The notes under the pieces are model-generated. The model was not told the DNA's origin. It searched no databases and was given only the letters and a program-made list of their open reading frames with translations. Shown piece by piece: positions 22,301 through 35,034 of a DNA stretch of 64,000 nucleotides. Both the position numbers and the translations under genes were made by a program. Positions within the stretch are counted from its first letter, which is position 1. Every line of letters begins with the position of its first letter. Source of the DNA: Pontederia crassipes (Eukaryota; Streptophyta; Magnoliopsida; Commelinales; Pontederiaceae); the NCBI GenBank assembly GCA_030549335.1, contig CM060198.1, positions 58,228,771 through 58,292,770 on the forward strand, written 5' to 3'.

Positions 22301-24469
22301 AATGCAAAATGGTATGCATGTTTAGGAGTAAAAGTTCGAGTTTTCGGTCAAAAAAAATCAACCGTTACTTTTTGGATCGATTTTGAAAATAAAAGCACCC
22401 TATAGCGAGTCAGTTTTTTCGGAAGCTTATTTTTATATAATTATGTTTTAAAATTAATATGAAAATATTTAATTTTATATTATAAAAAAATAGGCTACAA
22501 AAATTTTAAAGTTATTAAATTAGAGTTTGATAATGTGATAGAAAAGTACGAAAGTTTACACAAAAAAATATTCTATCTATAATAAAAGAATTGATAATGT
22601 ATGTATTAGTTATATAAATAAAAACGGACTCCATTGTCCCTACAGTTTTTTCAAGTGGAGTCCTAATTTTAGCGGGTGGATTTTAATTTATTAAAATCAC
22701 CCTAAATTATATTCGAGTTCCTAATTTTTGATTCTTTTGGTTCAATTTTTTCGTGTCAAGTAGATTTTTCGAATTGATCGAGTTTTTCTTACACCCTATG
22801 CATGTTTGATCTATAGCCGTACAAGTAATTGTCATCATTGATTACTAATTTGCATGAGACAAATTATATATACATGTTTAATATATTAAATACTAATATG
22901 CAATAATTATAAATAAGATTTTGATTGAAAATTAATCTACACTTACAATGGATAAAAAAAATAATCAGATTAATCTTAAACCAAAATTTTTAAAAATAGT
23001 AATAGTTATGATAATTGAATATAAAAAATTGTCAAGTTTTTTGAAAATATAAGTCGTATTCCTTAAAATTAAAAATATTTTGATTTAAATTAATTAGATA
23101 AATAAATAATAATAACAAGAAAATAATCACTATTAAACATGTAGATCAAGTCACATGCTAGCACAGAACATTACAAGAAAATAACACCATTAGAATTGAG
23201 TGGTTACATACCATTAGAAAATAGCCATTACTCTTAATCATTTTACATTAATATCACTTTATCAATAGTTAAATACCAACAAAATATGAAGGCAAAACCT
23301 ACATCATTCTTTCAAATGATTCGGTTGCTATATACATGCATTGCTATTTGGATTGCAACTTTTGACTGGATTCTTTGTTTCATCACGGTGACAAATAAAA
23401 ACATATAAATATTTATTTTCAAATAATCAGTGATGATGCAAAAGGAGAATTAGATGAAAAGTTTATTCCAATCCAATTAATCTTAAATAAGTGGACAAAT
23501 ATAGGGCAGTTATTTTTTTTTACTTAGTTTCATGTGTTTGAATATATATTTTTCTTTGTTACACGCAGGGACGAATCCAAGAAATTTTTAATTTATAAAT
23601 GAGATATAAAAACCAGAGAGATTAATACATTATTTTTAAATTTATAATTTATCTATGTCTATATATTATTAAAAGGAAATTATACAGAAAATAAACATCA
23701 ATTTAACATGTACAAAGTAAATTAAACATCAATTTAGATATTGATACATATGTATTAAATATCTGACAAAATAAATATTTTATAATTGTAGAAAAATATA
23801 TTCATTATAAAAACATGTTACGGAAACAAGTGTTTTGTTATCAGAGAAATAATTTTAAATAACTAAATTATTTATAAATATTTTTGCAATATATGTTGTA
23901 ATACTAATTTATATGTACAGTAATTAAAAGTGGTATAACAATCACTAAAATAGACAAAATCTAATAATAATAATTATGATTATATTATAATTTTATTATG
24001 TAATATATTAATAAGTATTCATAATAGTTGGACATAATAATATTTAATTATTAATAAATATCTACCTATATTATTTTAGAAATACGTTAATAAAAAAGGA
24101 GAGAAGGACACTTTGACACATCCATACAACATCACATGTTTAATTCATTTATGTATTAATCTACATGTTAACAAATATTTAACTATGTTAAACTAATATG
24201 TAAATATACTCATTTAATTGAAATCAAATAAAGCACTAAACATGATCATGTAGAAAAAAAATGTTGTTCACTATCATGTAATGAAACATGGTTGTATTAA
24301 GAATATATTAATTAATTTAACTAACATATAATAGCCTAATGTTTTTATCGATCATTGTAGAAAAAATATCATTCATTTTCTATCGCATAACTAACACATA
24401 ATTATATTAAGAATATATGAATTTAACTAATGAGGTAGTCTACCTCTTTTTAAGCATTTTCGAACTATA

Positions 24470-25143
24470 TTGTCAGGATTTCGATTCGGATAATAAGATC
24501 TTACATTTTACAATCCTCCAGATAGAAAATGTTTTGATTTTACCTAGAGAATTTTAAACATAGGATATATCAGACCTATAGTTGGATCTTAAGATTCTAC
24601 CGATCCTACGATATTAGTACAAATGTATTTATTCGAATAAAAAAATAAAAGTAATCATAAAGAAACTTGAGAAAATTTGATTTAACTATTTTATTTATAT
24701 ATATTATATATGTTAGTAAGACTTTCGTGAATTTTAATATCTTCTAATAATTCGATGTTATGATATGAATCTAAAGCTCTATTGTCTACCATCAAAAAAT
24801 AATATTATTGCACGTATACTAAGAATTATATTGCATTTTAATAAATATTATACTTCATTACAAATATTATGTGTTATTATTTTAATGTTTTTAAAAAATA
24901 TATCATATTGTATCTCACATGATATAAAAATATTTATTATATTTAAAAATATGAATAAAATATTAATGGACAATGTTTACTTAACGTGTATATATAAACA
25001 TAACATTTATGAATATTATTATTTTAATTATTTTATATAAAAAAATTATTAGTGGGGTAAGATTTTATGATCCTCAAACCGATCTTACGATTCTCGGTCC
25101 TCGAAACCCCTTATGATCTTACATCGGAAAGTGATACTGACAA
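24470..25143. mobile_element. MITE-like element with TTGTCAG terminal inverted repeats
   Basis: The left end reads TTGTCAGGAT and, within 30 bases, TAAGATC. The right end, read on the minus strand, is TTGTCAGTAT followed by TAAGATC at the same distance. The ~670 bp between them contain only AT-rich filler. Target-site duplication is not evident, so the family is not assigned. Confidence 0.45.
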
Positions 25144-26290
25144 CCTTGATCATTCTATTATTATCTAACTACATATCAACATGTAACTATATCTCATTAA
25201 TTTTGAAAAGGAAAAAACATAGCATTCACATCACAATTGTACCAAAAAAATACACCTCATTTCTATTAACATGAACTGCAATGGTGGCAAGATTGATACA
25301 TTGATTGATACATAGTAAGCAAGTAAACCTTTTTTACAACAACAAAAAGATAGGAGACAAATTATATACCATATGTGCTATTGAATTATACAGTATGAAA
25401 TTACTTCATTCGTTGATTTTTTTGTTGTCTTTTATGTTTATAAAAACCATTGTAACTTCGAATATAAAATTAAACTTTATGATGCAGTGGAAGTTTATAG
25501 GCATTGTGTTAAGTTTCATCTGGAGAAAATTTCAACGCTAAGTCTTTGTTGAAATAATATTTAAAGATGATAAGGTATTTTGACTCGCATTCGTATAAGC
25601 TATTTTACTACATTTTTACTTTTAAAATTATCATTATCAAATAGTCATTTTCATTTATAATTATGTTCTATATTTTATACTTTTTACGTCGCATACACTA
25701 TAATAAATTTTTATATAAAGAAGTAAATAAACACAAAGAATTTAGTTATTAGCCATAAATTTTTATGATCATATTCAATTAATATTTTTTAGCATATGTT
25801 GAGTTCTATAAACATAACTCTTTTTAATTGTTATATAATATTTTCATTATAATATTATTTCTATTTATTGTAAATAATTCTTTTTATTTATCTTTATGCA
25901 TTATCGTATCTTTATAGAATTTTAAAAATAATTTTATTCCTTATTAATATGTCATTCTTGTGCAAGTGCTATAAAGCTTATAAGTAATCTTCTTATAAGT
26001 TTTTCAACTACTCTATGATTATAAATAAAGTACGACATCGAACTTCTATCTAAAGCTATCCGAGCATATAACACATATTTCATGCAAACTATTATATCAT
26101 GATAGTAATGCATATATTTTTAATATATTTCGGAATTATCATGTGACGAGTCCTTTCATGATGTGGGCACATGCATTATGATTGTTTTTTTAATAATTGA
26201 ATTATGTACTATAAAAAATACACATTTTTATTTTAAAATTTGGTTTCCAATATTTTGTGTTAATGATACTATATTTCATAGATAAAATTA

Positions 26291-26985
26291 TTTATTAACA
26301 ATAAGTGTGTATATGTGTGATGATTTTTATTTTTTAATTTTAAATAAGAGTGAAATATTTTTATCTTAATGATGAAGAAATTAAGAATTCAGATTATAGA
26401 TTTGCATATTGCTATGGTGATTGTGATTTGATCATGAAATAATAATTTGGGTCTATCCTTACATTAATATCCAAAGATCTTATTGGGAAATTATTTTCTA
26501 TACATGCCAAGTTGCATTTTTTTATTAACAATAAGTGTGTAGATGTGTTTATGTGATGTTTTTTATTTTTATTTTTAAATGAGTGAAATCTTTTTATCTT
26601 AATGATGAAGAAATTAAGGATTCAGATGATTGATTTGCATATTGCGCTATGGTGATTGTGATTTGATCATGAAAGAATGATTTGGGTCTATCCATACATT
26701 AATATCCAAAAATCTTATTGGGCAATTATTTTCTATACATGTCAAGTTGCATTTTTTTTATTAACAATAAGTGTGTAGATATGTTTATGTGATGATTTTT
26801 ATTTTTAATTTTAAATAAGTGTGAAATCTTTTTAACTAATGATGAAGAAATTAAGAACTCAGATGATAGATTTGCATATTGTTATGGTGATGGTGATTTG
26901 ATAATGAAATAATGATTTACATCAATATCCAAAGATCTTATTGGGCAATTCTTTTCTATACATGCCAAGTTGCATATTTTTTATT
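26291..26985 (+). repeat. Tandem repeat, three units of about 230-236 bp
   Basis: Each unit begins TTTATTAACAATAAGTGTGT (26291, 26521, 26757), includes GATGATGAAGAAATTAAG and ATTTGCATATTG, and ends near CATGCCAAGTTGCAT. The units differ by scattered substitutions and small indels. The third is slightly shorter, with a missing GGGTCTATCC stretch. No coding frame runs through it. Confidence 0.85.
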
Positions 26986-27659
26986 GCAAAAAAACATAAT
27001 TGCATGTATGACTTGAAAATTCATAAAAATAAGGGTAATTCAACATTTATATGAATAACCAAGTATTCATCATATATTTAAAATTTAACATGTTTCTGAA
27101 TAATAATAGTGTCCGAAACAAATATAATATATGATTATATGTATAGTAACATTCATATAGATATGAAATAGACTAATAAATTAATACCTCAAATTTAAAT
27201 AAAAGAAATTAGATAGACTAATAAATTATTTCTCTAAATTATAATTATCATATACTTTAAGTAATATTAAAATATATCAAATCAATAGTTACTTATTTTA
27301 TAAACATTCAATTCATCTAATTTTGAATCATCCACTTTTAATTTTTAATCATCCACGCATCGCTAGCACTTTTTGTAAGACAATATTTCTTCTAAATGGC
27401 CAAGGAAAAAAAGTGGTCAAAATGGACCTGCTCAAGATTGTTCATAAAATGCCAAATTCAAAATATTCCCCTACTTTATTTTGTCTACAATTATTGCACT
27501 CATCAAAAGAATCAAAATCCACATCAAAAGAAAATAAATTAATGAATAAATAAAAGAGTGACCAAAATAAGAAGTGTGCAAGTAATTATATTGATAATGC
27601 CTTGAATCTAAACATAGTTATAAATCTATATGGCCCCTATATAATCAGGCGTTTGCTCT
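26986..27659. other. AT-rich intergenic DNA, no gene seen
   Basis: Short low-complexity frames only. A small direct repeat (GACTAATAAATTA) occurs near 27171 and 27217. Confidence 0.5.
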
Positions 27660-28000
27660 TCAATAATGGGGGCGACAAAATCGCCCGTCCCTTACGAGGG
27701 TCTCGCTGCCCGAAAAATGAGCCTGAGGGGGGGGGGGGGGGGGTCTAAGGAGATCCAAGGGATCCCCATACGGGGGCTCGGGGCCAGAGCCCCCGAAATT
27801 CAGATGATTTTAGAGTTTTTCTATTTTCTATTTTGTAATGAAGTTTCATATATAAACTCTACGACTATTAAATTATTTTGCCATCCGAGGACGTAGCTCT
27901 ATTTAGGATGAGTCTCGTAAATCTATTATGTTTTCTATGTTTTGTGCGATATCTCTCCTTGTTTTTGTAATATGATGAATTATTAACTATCGGTTAAAGG
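27660..28000 (+). mobile_element. LTR-retrotransposon fragment (Copia-like LTR) with GC hairpins
   Basis: A GC-rich block in AT-rich DNA contains GGGCGA...TCGCCC (27670-27686), a run of 17 G (27727-27743) and GGGGGCTC...GAGCCCCC (27772-27794). Downstream, the text CCATCCGAGGACGTAGCTCT followed by GATGAGTCTCGTAAATC resembles the conserved interior of plant Copia LTRs. I saw no second LTR and no pol coding, so this is a solo LTR or a fragment. Family resemblance is from memory of such LTRs and is not proven. Confidence 0.4.
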
Positions 28001-31000
28001 AGAAAATAAGATAACCCATCCCTTATACTGCAGTAAAGACAATTATAAATCCAGTTGCACTTTCTTTTGCCTTTATAAAAAATTCTAAACAAGTGTAAAA
28101 TAAATTAAATTAGAGAATAAGGATTATGTGGGATAACAATTGGCTTATATATATAGAGTGTCGTTGGATCATCATGACGTAATAAAAATGCTATATTGCG
28201 TCTAGTCTGAACCAATTTTTACTCAACGTAATCCTTATTCCTATTAAATTAGCAAGTATTTGAGACTCTCATACTTGCACACACAATTCACATGGTCCTT
28301 ATATAGTTTTAACGATAAGATATTTTTAGTCATTAATGTATTCGATGATCAACTAAATGATTTTATATAGTTTTAACTATCGAATTATTTTTGGTCGTTG
28401 ATGATTTTTAATGACTGCCACCTTTAAATCGACGTTATTGACTTTTAACAGCGACATCTATAACGATGGAAAATATTGATCGCTAATGATCAATAATAAT
28501 TGAAATTTAAATATTAACGTTCAAATTTTTCTTCTTTAATAATGTGTTTTCTTGTAGTGACAATTGCCACAGCAGGGATGGAACTTGGGAGTGGTATCAT
28601 TAGATGCATAACGACTGTGATTAGAATTCTTATTTGTCAATATGGATTTTAAATTCATACGGCTCAAAATAATCCAAAGCTCAACTCGAGTAAGATGCAT
28701 CTTCCGAAACCTCTTGATCATCTCATTGGATCAAATAGAAGAAATTAATGGCGAGCACGCGGTGCATATAAAATATATATGTATGCCTCACGACTGATGA
28801 CCAGAAGAATAAGATATATAAAAAGTGCTTCTGATCATTCGAGATCACGAGTTCAGGCACAACGATTAATGACCGTTGACTGACCCTTCAGAACACGAAC
28901 AATGACCGTAGTAAAGACTAAAGAACACGAAGAGACATGCTTGACGTTGGCCAGACGTTTAACATTTAACATTTTTGGTCAGGCCCCATGAAACCTGCAT
29001 GCACTACGTACATGCAAACAAATACATGCAGGCTTGCAGCACTGTGGAGTTGATAATGATATCGGTCCAATCTATTTGTCATAGGTGCTATTACTAATTA
29101 ATGAACTTAACAAGATAAGTCTTGTGGCGTTCCATGCCATCAACTATGACATGCAACAGATTCCTGCATGCGTCCTCGTCTATTGATCAATTTGCTCGAT
29201 CGTTACAGTTCAATCATCGACAGTATTCCACTCCTTCGCTCGACCTCAGGAACTAATCATGGCGTTTTCATATACTTGCATTCCCATGTGATCTGTGAGC
29301 CCCAGCAATGATACAACTCCCTGCAGATCCAAGTATATGATTTGTTTATGACCTTGCTCAATTTTTTGCAAAATCCTTCATGCAACCTCGCAATCTTCAT
29401 GAATTTTACAACTCTCTTACTGTCTTAATTAAGATATTGATGTTGATAATCTTGCGAGGAACAATATGATTCTACTTCCGCTAATTGTTCAAAAGGGAGC
29501 CTACGATTTCTCTCTCATGCTCTCCCACTAAAAATTAAATCAAGCAATGTTTCAGCACAGTACTTTGACAACCGTGTGACAGTGTTCGAGAGTGGCATGC
29601 ATGTTTTTTACCTATTATTTTCCATCTGCCAGATTCTGCCTCATATAGACTGTGAGCGTCTGGAATATAACTAGTTGCCTAAGCTCTACAAAGGTGTAAG
29701 TGCAAGAATTAAACATGGTCTACTATGTCTCTTTCATCTTAGCCTCTCACCAAACCTAAAAATTTTATCGTTTGACAGCATCACAAAGGATGCATGCAAT
29801 TATTCTCATGCTAGCTAGGGGATTGTATCCTTCCACTTAGCAGTAACCCTAGGGTTTTATAATGCTACATAACATGCTGTTCGTTTTGGCATCATCTATG
29901 GGCAGCTACAGTTCGTGCATATACTGCAGCTCCTGTCCTATATATTATCATTATGTTGACCTGTTCCTGACCATCCAAACGTTAATCTACTCATACCAGA
30001 TGGGCATAAATCTGATGCCTGAATGGAAAGGATCAGTGACTGGTACCCCGCCACACTTTTTTTTTTCTATTATGTAAGAATTATTTAGAAGGCTAAAATC
30101 TAAGTCTGAAGATATGCCTCTATGTATGTTCAGGTCTGCAGACTGCAACCCCAATGGAGAGTAAAATATTGCAGGTTGTGATGGGTATCAGGAAACATGT
30201 GGGGGCTGTTTCTGTTTTGAATGCTACTGCACAGCCCCTAACTGAGCCCACAATGTGTCCCCACTACATATCTGCTCTCTCCCATCTCTCTCATCTCATG
30301 CTTTCTTCTGAATATTATAGCTTGCGTCCATGATGGTTGTTCGTCATTTGTTAAGAAACAGCAATTGATAGATTTGGAGTACCACTTCATCAAGCTGGTT
30401 ATTCTTTTTTTCTTTCTCTTCTTTTTAAAACTGGAAAGATAAAAACTTAGGCCTCAAGTGCACCCTAGGAGACTCCAAATGGACCCTGGTGGTGCATCTA
30501 ATTCTTTGGTGCACCAAGTTATCATGTTTAAGTGCATGGATTCCAAGCAAAGTTTATTGGGAGTGTACAAAGAGGGCCCCCTCTCTCTCTCTTTCTCTCT
30601 CCTTATCAGCAGCTAGCTAGAACAAGTGAGCAAGGAAGGCATGTTTCCAGTGCACGAAATAATGATGGGAGTGGGAGACCAAACTCGCTAATGACAGTGG
30701 TGGCAGAGAAGTTGCCTCACAACTAACTTTGAAGAAGGGAAAAAGATTAGTAGAAGGAGAAGGAAGTTTGTGCTTTTGGAGAGAGATGTGTGTGTGTTGT
30801 GGCCTTGTGAGAACCTGACTACCACTTTTTTCTTGTGCTGTTTGGTCAGGAAGTGGTACAGCCACTGCTTTGAACCTCTGATATGTGCCTGCAAAGGACA
30901 CCCACAACTCTCACAGGTAAAAGGAAAAGGATTAGGGGGGAGAGAGAGAGAAAGGGACAGGAAAGAAAAAGAAATGAGAGAGAGGAGTCAGTTGAGATTC

Positions 31001-32829
31001 TCACCAAATAGGAGAGCAGTAGGAACCAAGGAAGATGGCATGGCACTTGTGTGCATCAGAGGAGGATTCAGCTTTAAGTTGGATGTGGAATAAGGAAAAG
31101 GTTGTCTCAAGTGTGTGCGTGTTGTTTGTGCTCATGTTACGACAAGTCAAGGTGCCCGTGCCCCCTCTCTAAATTTGCCTCTGAAAGGGGGAAGCACCAA
31201 ACACAATTATCTCAGCTCTCTCTCTCTCTCTCTCATTGTCTTCTTTTTTTTCTTCTTTTCTTTTTTACGAGATTCTTTTGGACGGCCAAGATTCGACGTG
31301 GACGATGGAAAAGATCAACGAGTGACTGTTCATTGCATCCTTGATAGATACACCAATGTGATGTGTACTGGTCGTGTGACCACTTTTTTTTTCCCCCTTA
31401 CGATAAGGTCGTTTTCTTTTCTTGTGATTAGAGGGTCTCTCTAGAGCACAATTAAGAGCGAGTGGAGAGCGGTCCGAAATGGCATTTTGATTGGGGTGCC
31501 AATAATGGAGAATGGTCAGAACTCAGAATAGTATGCAATTTAATGAGGGGGGGAATCAATCACATTGAATTGAACCCACTCCACAGCATTGAGCAGGAGC
31601 ATATCTCATCTCCTTTCCTAACATCTCTCTCTCTCTCTCATATATTCTACAATTCCTTTTCCATCTACAACACAATCCTTGAAGGCCTACTGCCAAAGTG
31701 ATTCTAGTGATGGTACCGGGCATAATTGGCGTTCTGCTCTGGTCCATGACCCTTGTGATCGTACGGCCTGAATCATCCGACATGTTTCATTATAAAAAAA
31801 ATGTCTTGTAATAACAACCAATAATAATTGGATAGGTAGCTTGTACTCATCAGAAGTGGAATGGGTCTGCCAAACTTAATCTGTTCATGTAATAGAGAAA
31901 AGAAAGAAAAAAAAATGGAAAAAAAACACAAACAAAGGATCATGGTACTGGTAAAGATAAGAATGGAAAAGCATAAAGAAAGCATAAACGATCATGGTGC
32001 ATTGCATTTTGCTTGTATCAAAAGACTTGATACATAAACATATATCATGGCTGCCTCTTGTGAGCTAAGATCACAACAAAGTGCATGCCAACTATTTTTT
32101 AAAAAAAAAAATTTCTTGTGAGTCAGAGGACTACCACGGCAAGGTCTATCTGTTCTTCAAAGGATGCCTGCTGATTCTTCCACTCTGTGTTAAAATAGAA
32201 TTTGACAAAGAAAAAAGTGGAGATAAAAACAAATGCCATCATCCACTCTATTCGATTCTCTAGGCATACAATTATGGTCACAGTCATGGCCTTGGCCGAG
32301 ATGTTTAGTATAATAAAGAAAGAGAAGCCTGCAAGTAACTTTTCTTCTTCTGTCTTTACATAATTGAAGCTTAACGAGTAGACTCTTCAGCACACACTCC
32401 TTTTTCTTTCTCTTTCCTTTTGCAAGAAGAAGAGGCAAAGGAATAATTTTTAAGGAGGAGCTCCAACATGCAGAGCCCATGCAAACTGGCAAGAATAAGA
32501 TCACAAACATATTCTGATGGATGGAATTATTATCATTATTTATTTTGGTATCCTCAAGCCAAGCAAGCAAAGCATGCAGATGATAAAGGTTGGCATCTGA
32601 GATATCCCCTCCAACTTTTTTCTCTCTCTCTTTCTTTATTTTTTCTTCTTACGGCTGCAGACATGCCGAATTTAAGGGGGACTTTTTTCATATAAAACTT
32701 TAAAATTAATCATCAATCACCGCCTAAACAATAGACAAAAACGTCAGTCAAAATGAGCCATCTTCCCCTGTTTCTCCTCTCAACTCCTTCCTAGTTCCTA
32801 TACCACTTCTGTTCCCGCATGCACATCTC

Positions 32830-32861
<32 letters not shown>

Positions 32862-33780
32862 ATTCATTCATTGAGCGAAGGAACAAAAAAACAAATGAAA
32901 CAGGGGAGATGAACAGGGGAGGTCACTACCTGTTATTTAAAAGGGCGACTACGGAACAAAATTGGTTGGCGTAATAAAGGAAATTATGTCGCGAGTCCCA
33001 GCTACCGACTTGAAATTAATTTTTAAAATAAAAAATTGCATAAAAATTATTTTATATATATAAAAAATCGAATACTGAATTTAGTAATTTTTTTTTAAAA
33101 AAAAGTGTCAGCCAGTTTCAGCAGCAGGCATCGGCCCCACACGTGCCGCGGGTGGCCCCGCGCCGGAAGCGGCCCATTCACGACGCCCCGCCCCGCTCGT
33201 CGCCATGTGAACCCCTTCCGACCGCCACGCGGCTCGCCTCCCGTTGGATTCATTCAAATCCTCTCTCTCTCTCTCTCCTCCATTTCCTCGTCACCTCTTA
33301 TCTTCTCTCCTCTTCTCTATCGTCTATACTTTTCTTGTTTATGTTATGTTTTATTCTCAAACAGTAACATAGTATAACCAAGCATGATAATTAGAGCCCA
33401 TAAAATGAAAGAATGGGGGCATCTCTGCAACAACTTATGTAATCTCAAAAGAATCCCATTCTTCCGTTAACTTTGAGCTCAACTCGAGGCGAGTTCTCGT
33501 TCTGGTCTTATTGTCTTGTTGACTCACTCGAGGGCGCTCCTGTTTCTTTTTTTTTTTTTGAAAAAAAGATTTATTCTCACGTCCTTTCTCTCTCCAGTTT
33601 TCTCAGCATTTATTATATTTTATTATTCATCCTTTTTGCCCTTTCTCTCTCCAAACCAAACCATAAACCTCCCACCCCCACTCCCTCCCAAACGCACACC
33701 ATTCACCACCACCTCCCCCATGCTTGCGTTGCGTCGCGGTCCGTTCCGCTCCACCTCGCCTGCCTCCCTCCGTCCGTAAC
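28001..33780. other. Gene-free stretch upstream of the RING gene
   Basis: No coding gene is supported. The text from about 29200 is less AT-rich and has CT-rich runs (30580-30600, 31218-31236, 32830-32862, 33259-33276) and several frames of 60-110 codons without family features. A noncoding transcript is possible but nothing in the sequence proves one. I looked for well-known plant miRNA sequences and found none. A CACTA-type terminus lies at 28541-28559. Confidence 0.5.
28541..28559. mobile_element. CACTA-type terminal inverted repeat, right end
   Basis: On the minus strand the text reads CACTACAAGAAAACACATT, a typical plant CACTA terminus. A possible left partner with one mismatch (CATTACAAGAAAA) lies at 23169-23181, which would make an element of about 5.4 kb; the pairing is speculative. 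Confidence 0.35.
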
Positions 33781-33791
33781 TTATATATTAT
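33781..33791 (+). promoter_or_regulatory. Possible TATA box of the BOI-like RING gene
   Basis: CTTATATATTA lies about 115 bp upstream of the start codon at 33902, after a C-rich leader. The position fits a TATA box; there is no other support. Confidence 0.4.
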
Positions 33792-33901
33792 ATTAACCCT
33801 CCAAGGAGACGAGACTGTGCACCAAAAGGCTCCGAGTCTTCCCCCCCACGAATTCCACAACACACGTACATATACAAACGTCGATCCTCCCTCCCTCTTC
33901 C

Positions 33902-35034
33902 ATGGCAGTTGAAGCCCGCCATCTTCACCTCTTCCCTCCCCAACTCCTCCTCAGGAGCAGGTACCGAACTCGTGCAGCATGCACGCGACGTGCATGCGCT
34001 TCCATGTTCTATTTATGTCATCTGCGTGTCATGGCCTGTAGACCTTACGCTCTGTTTATTGTGTGTGCAGAGAGATCGTTAACGGCACAGTCGGCGACAT
34101 GCAAATGGGATTCGTCGCTCCGGCCTCCGGTGGTGGCGCTGCCGCTGCTTCGTTCCTCCCCTTCTACAATCGTTCGGTACCGGCGACCGGCGTGGCACCC
34201 GCTGCCGCGGCTTCCGACAGCGGAGTCACCTTCAACAATAACAGCGCCAACACCCACACCGCGGTTTGCCGGAAGCGATGCAGGGAACCCGACGACCAGC
34301 TGGCGCTGTCTTTCCTCGGCGAAGACCTCTCGTGCTGCGTCCAACAGCAGATGGTCGACGTCGACCGGCTCATCCTCCTGCATGTAATTGCTCCTCGCCG
34401 ATTCGATCTCCGCGCATTATCACCGGTTCCTTCGAATTCTAGAGTTATCTTATGAGTTTTGATTTGATCACAGGACGAGAAGGTGAGGATGGAGCTCATG
34501 GAGCGGCGCAAGCATTTTGCGAAGCAAATCCTCGCCGCGGTCGAACAGGGCCTGTCCAAGCGCCTCAAGGCCAAGGACGAGGAGATCGCGCGGATGACCA
34601 AGCTCAACTGGGCGCTGCAGGAGCGCGTCAAGAGCCTCTACGTCGAGAACCAGATATGGCGGGAACTGGCGCAGAACAACGAGGCCGCGGCCAACGCCCT
34701 CAGGAACAACCTCGAGCAGGTGCTCGCTGCGCAGGTCCAGGTGAAGGAAGAGCAGGACTGCGCCGGCGCGGCGGTCGCCGACGACGCCGAGTCGTGCTGC
34801 TGCGGCGACAACGGCGCCGACGAACGTCTCGGTCGCGACATGAGCGCCAGGAACAAGAATGCGGCGGCGGCGGAGACGGGATGGGTCTGCCGGTGGTGCC
34901 AGGAGCAGCAGCCGTCGGTGCTGTTCCTCCCCTGCCGGCACCTGTGCGCGTGCCCGGCGTGCGCCCCGGCCCTCGATGCCTGCCCGGTTTGCAGCTGCAC
35001 CAAGAACGGGAGCGTCAATGTAAACATGTTTTGA
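33902..35034 (+). CDS. BOI-type RING finger E3 ubiquitin ligase
   Basis: Three exons, 33902-33960, 34071-34383 and 34474-35034, encode 310 residues with GT-AG introns and consistent phases. The N-terminus MAVEARHLHLFPPQLL is characteristic of the BOI / BRG family (BOTRYTIS SUSCEPTIBLE1 INTERACTOR and relatives). A disordered Ala/Ser/Asn-rich segment (35-95) is followed by a helical, likely coiled-coil region (115-215, with RRKHFAKQILAAVEQ and WALQERVKSLYVENQIW) as in this family. The C-terminal RING is C3HC4: Cys263, Cys266, Cys278, His280, Cys284, Cys287, Cys294, Cys297. Members ubiquitinate transcription factors or act with DELLA proteins in stress, cell-death and gibberellin responses, mostly in the nucleus. 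The tail NVNMF is typical. All zinc ligands are present, so it should be functional. Confidence 0.92.

Larger units (their letters stand above)
18001..26290. other. Long gene-free AT-rich region
   Basis: Over eight kilobases contain no frame with recognisable family features. The short frames (for example 21672-21881, 24765-25040, 25305-25541) are low-complexity and unsupported. Separately listed items inside it are microsatellites, an interspersed repeat copy and TIR-like elements. Confidence 0.6.

Noticed and set aside
30532-31444. Overlapping frames of 60-110 codons on both strands
   Set aside because: They derive from CT/GA-rich repeats, overlap each other in conflicting frames and show no domain.
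31477-31502. miR171-like text (TGATTGGGGTGCCAATAATG)
   Set aside because: One base short, with mismatches, and no matching star strand at a normal precursor distance.
31721-31745. miR394-like text (TTGGCGTTCTGCTCTGG)
   Set aside because: Several mismatches and no hairpin partner.
33105-33377. GC-rich frame upstream of the RING gene
   Set aside because: Ends in a CT microsatellite, no family motif; more likely promoter or leader text.
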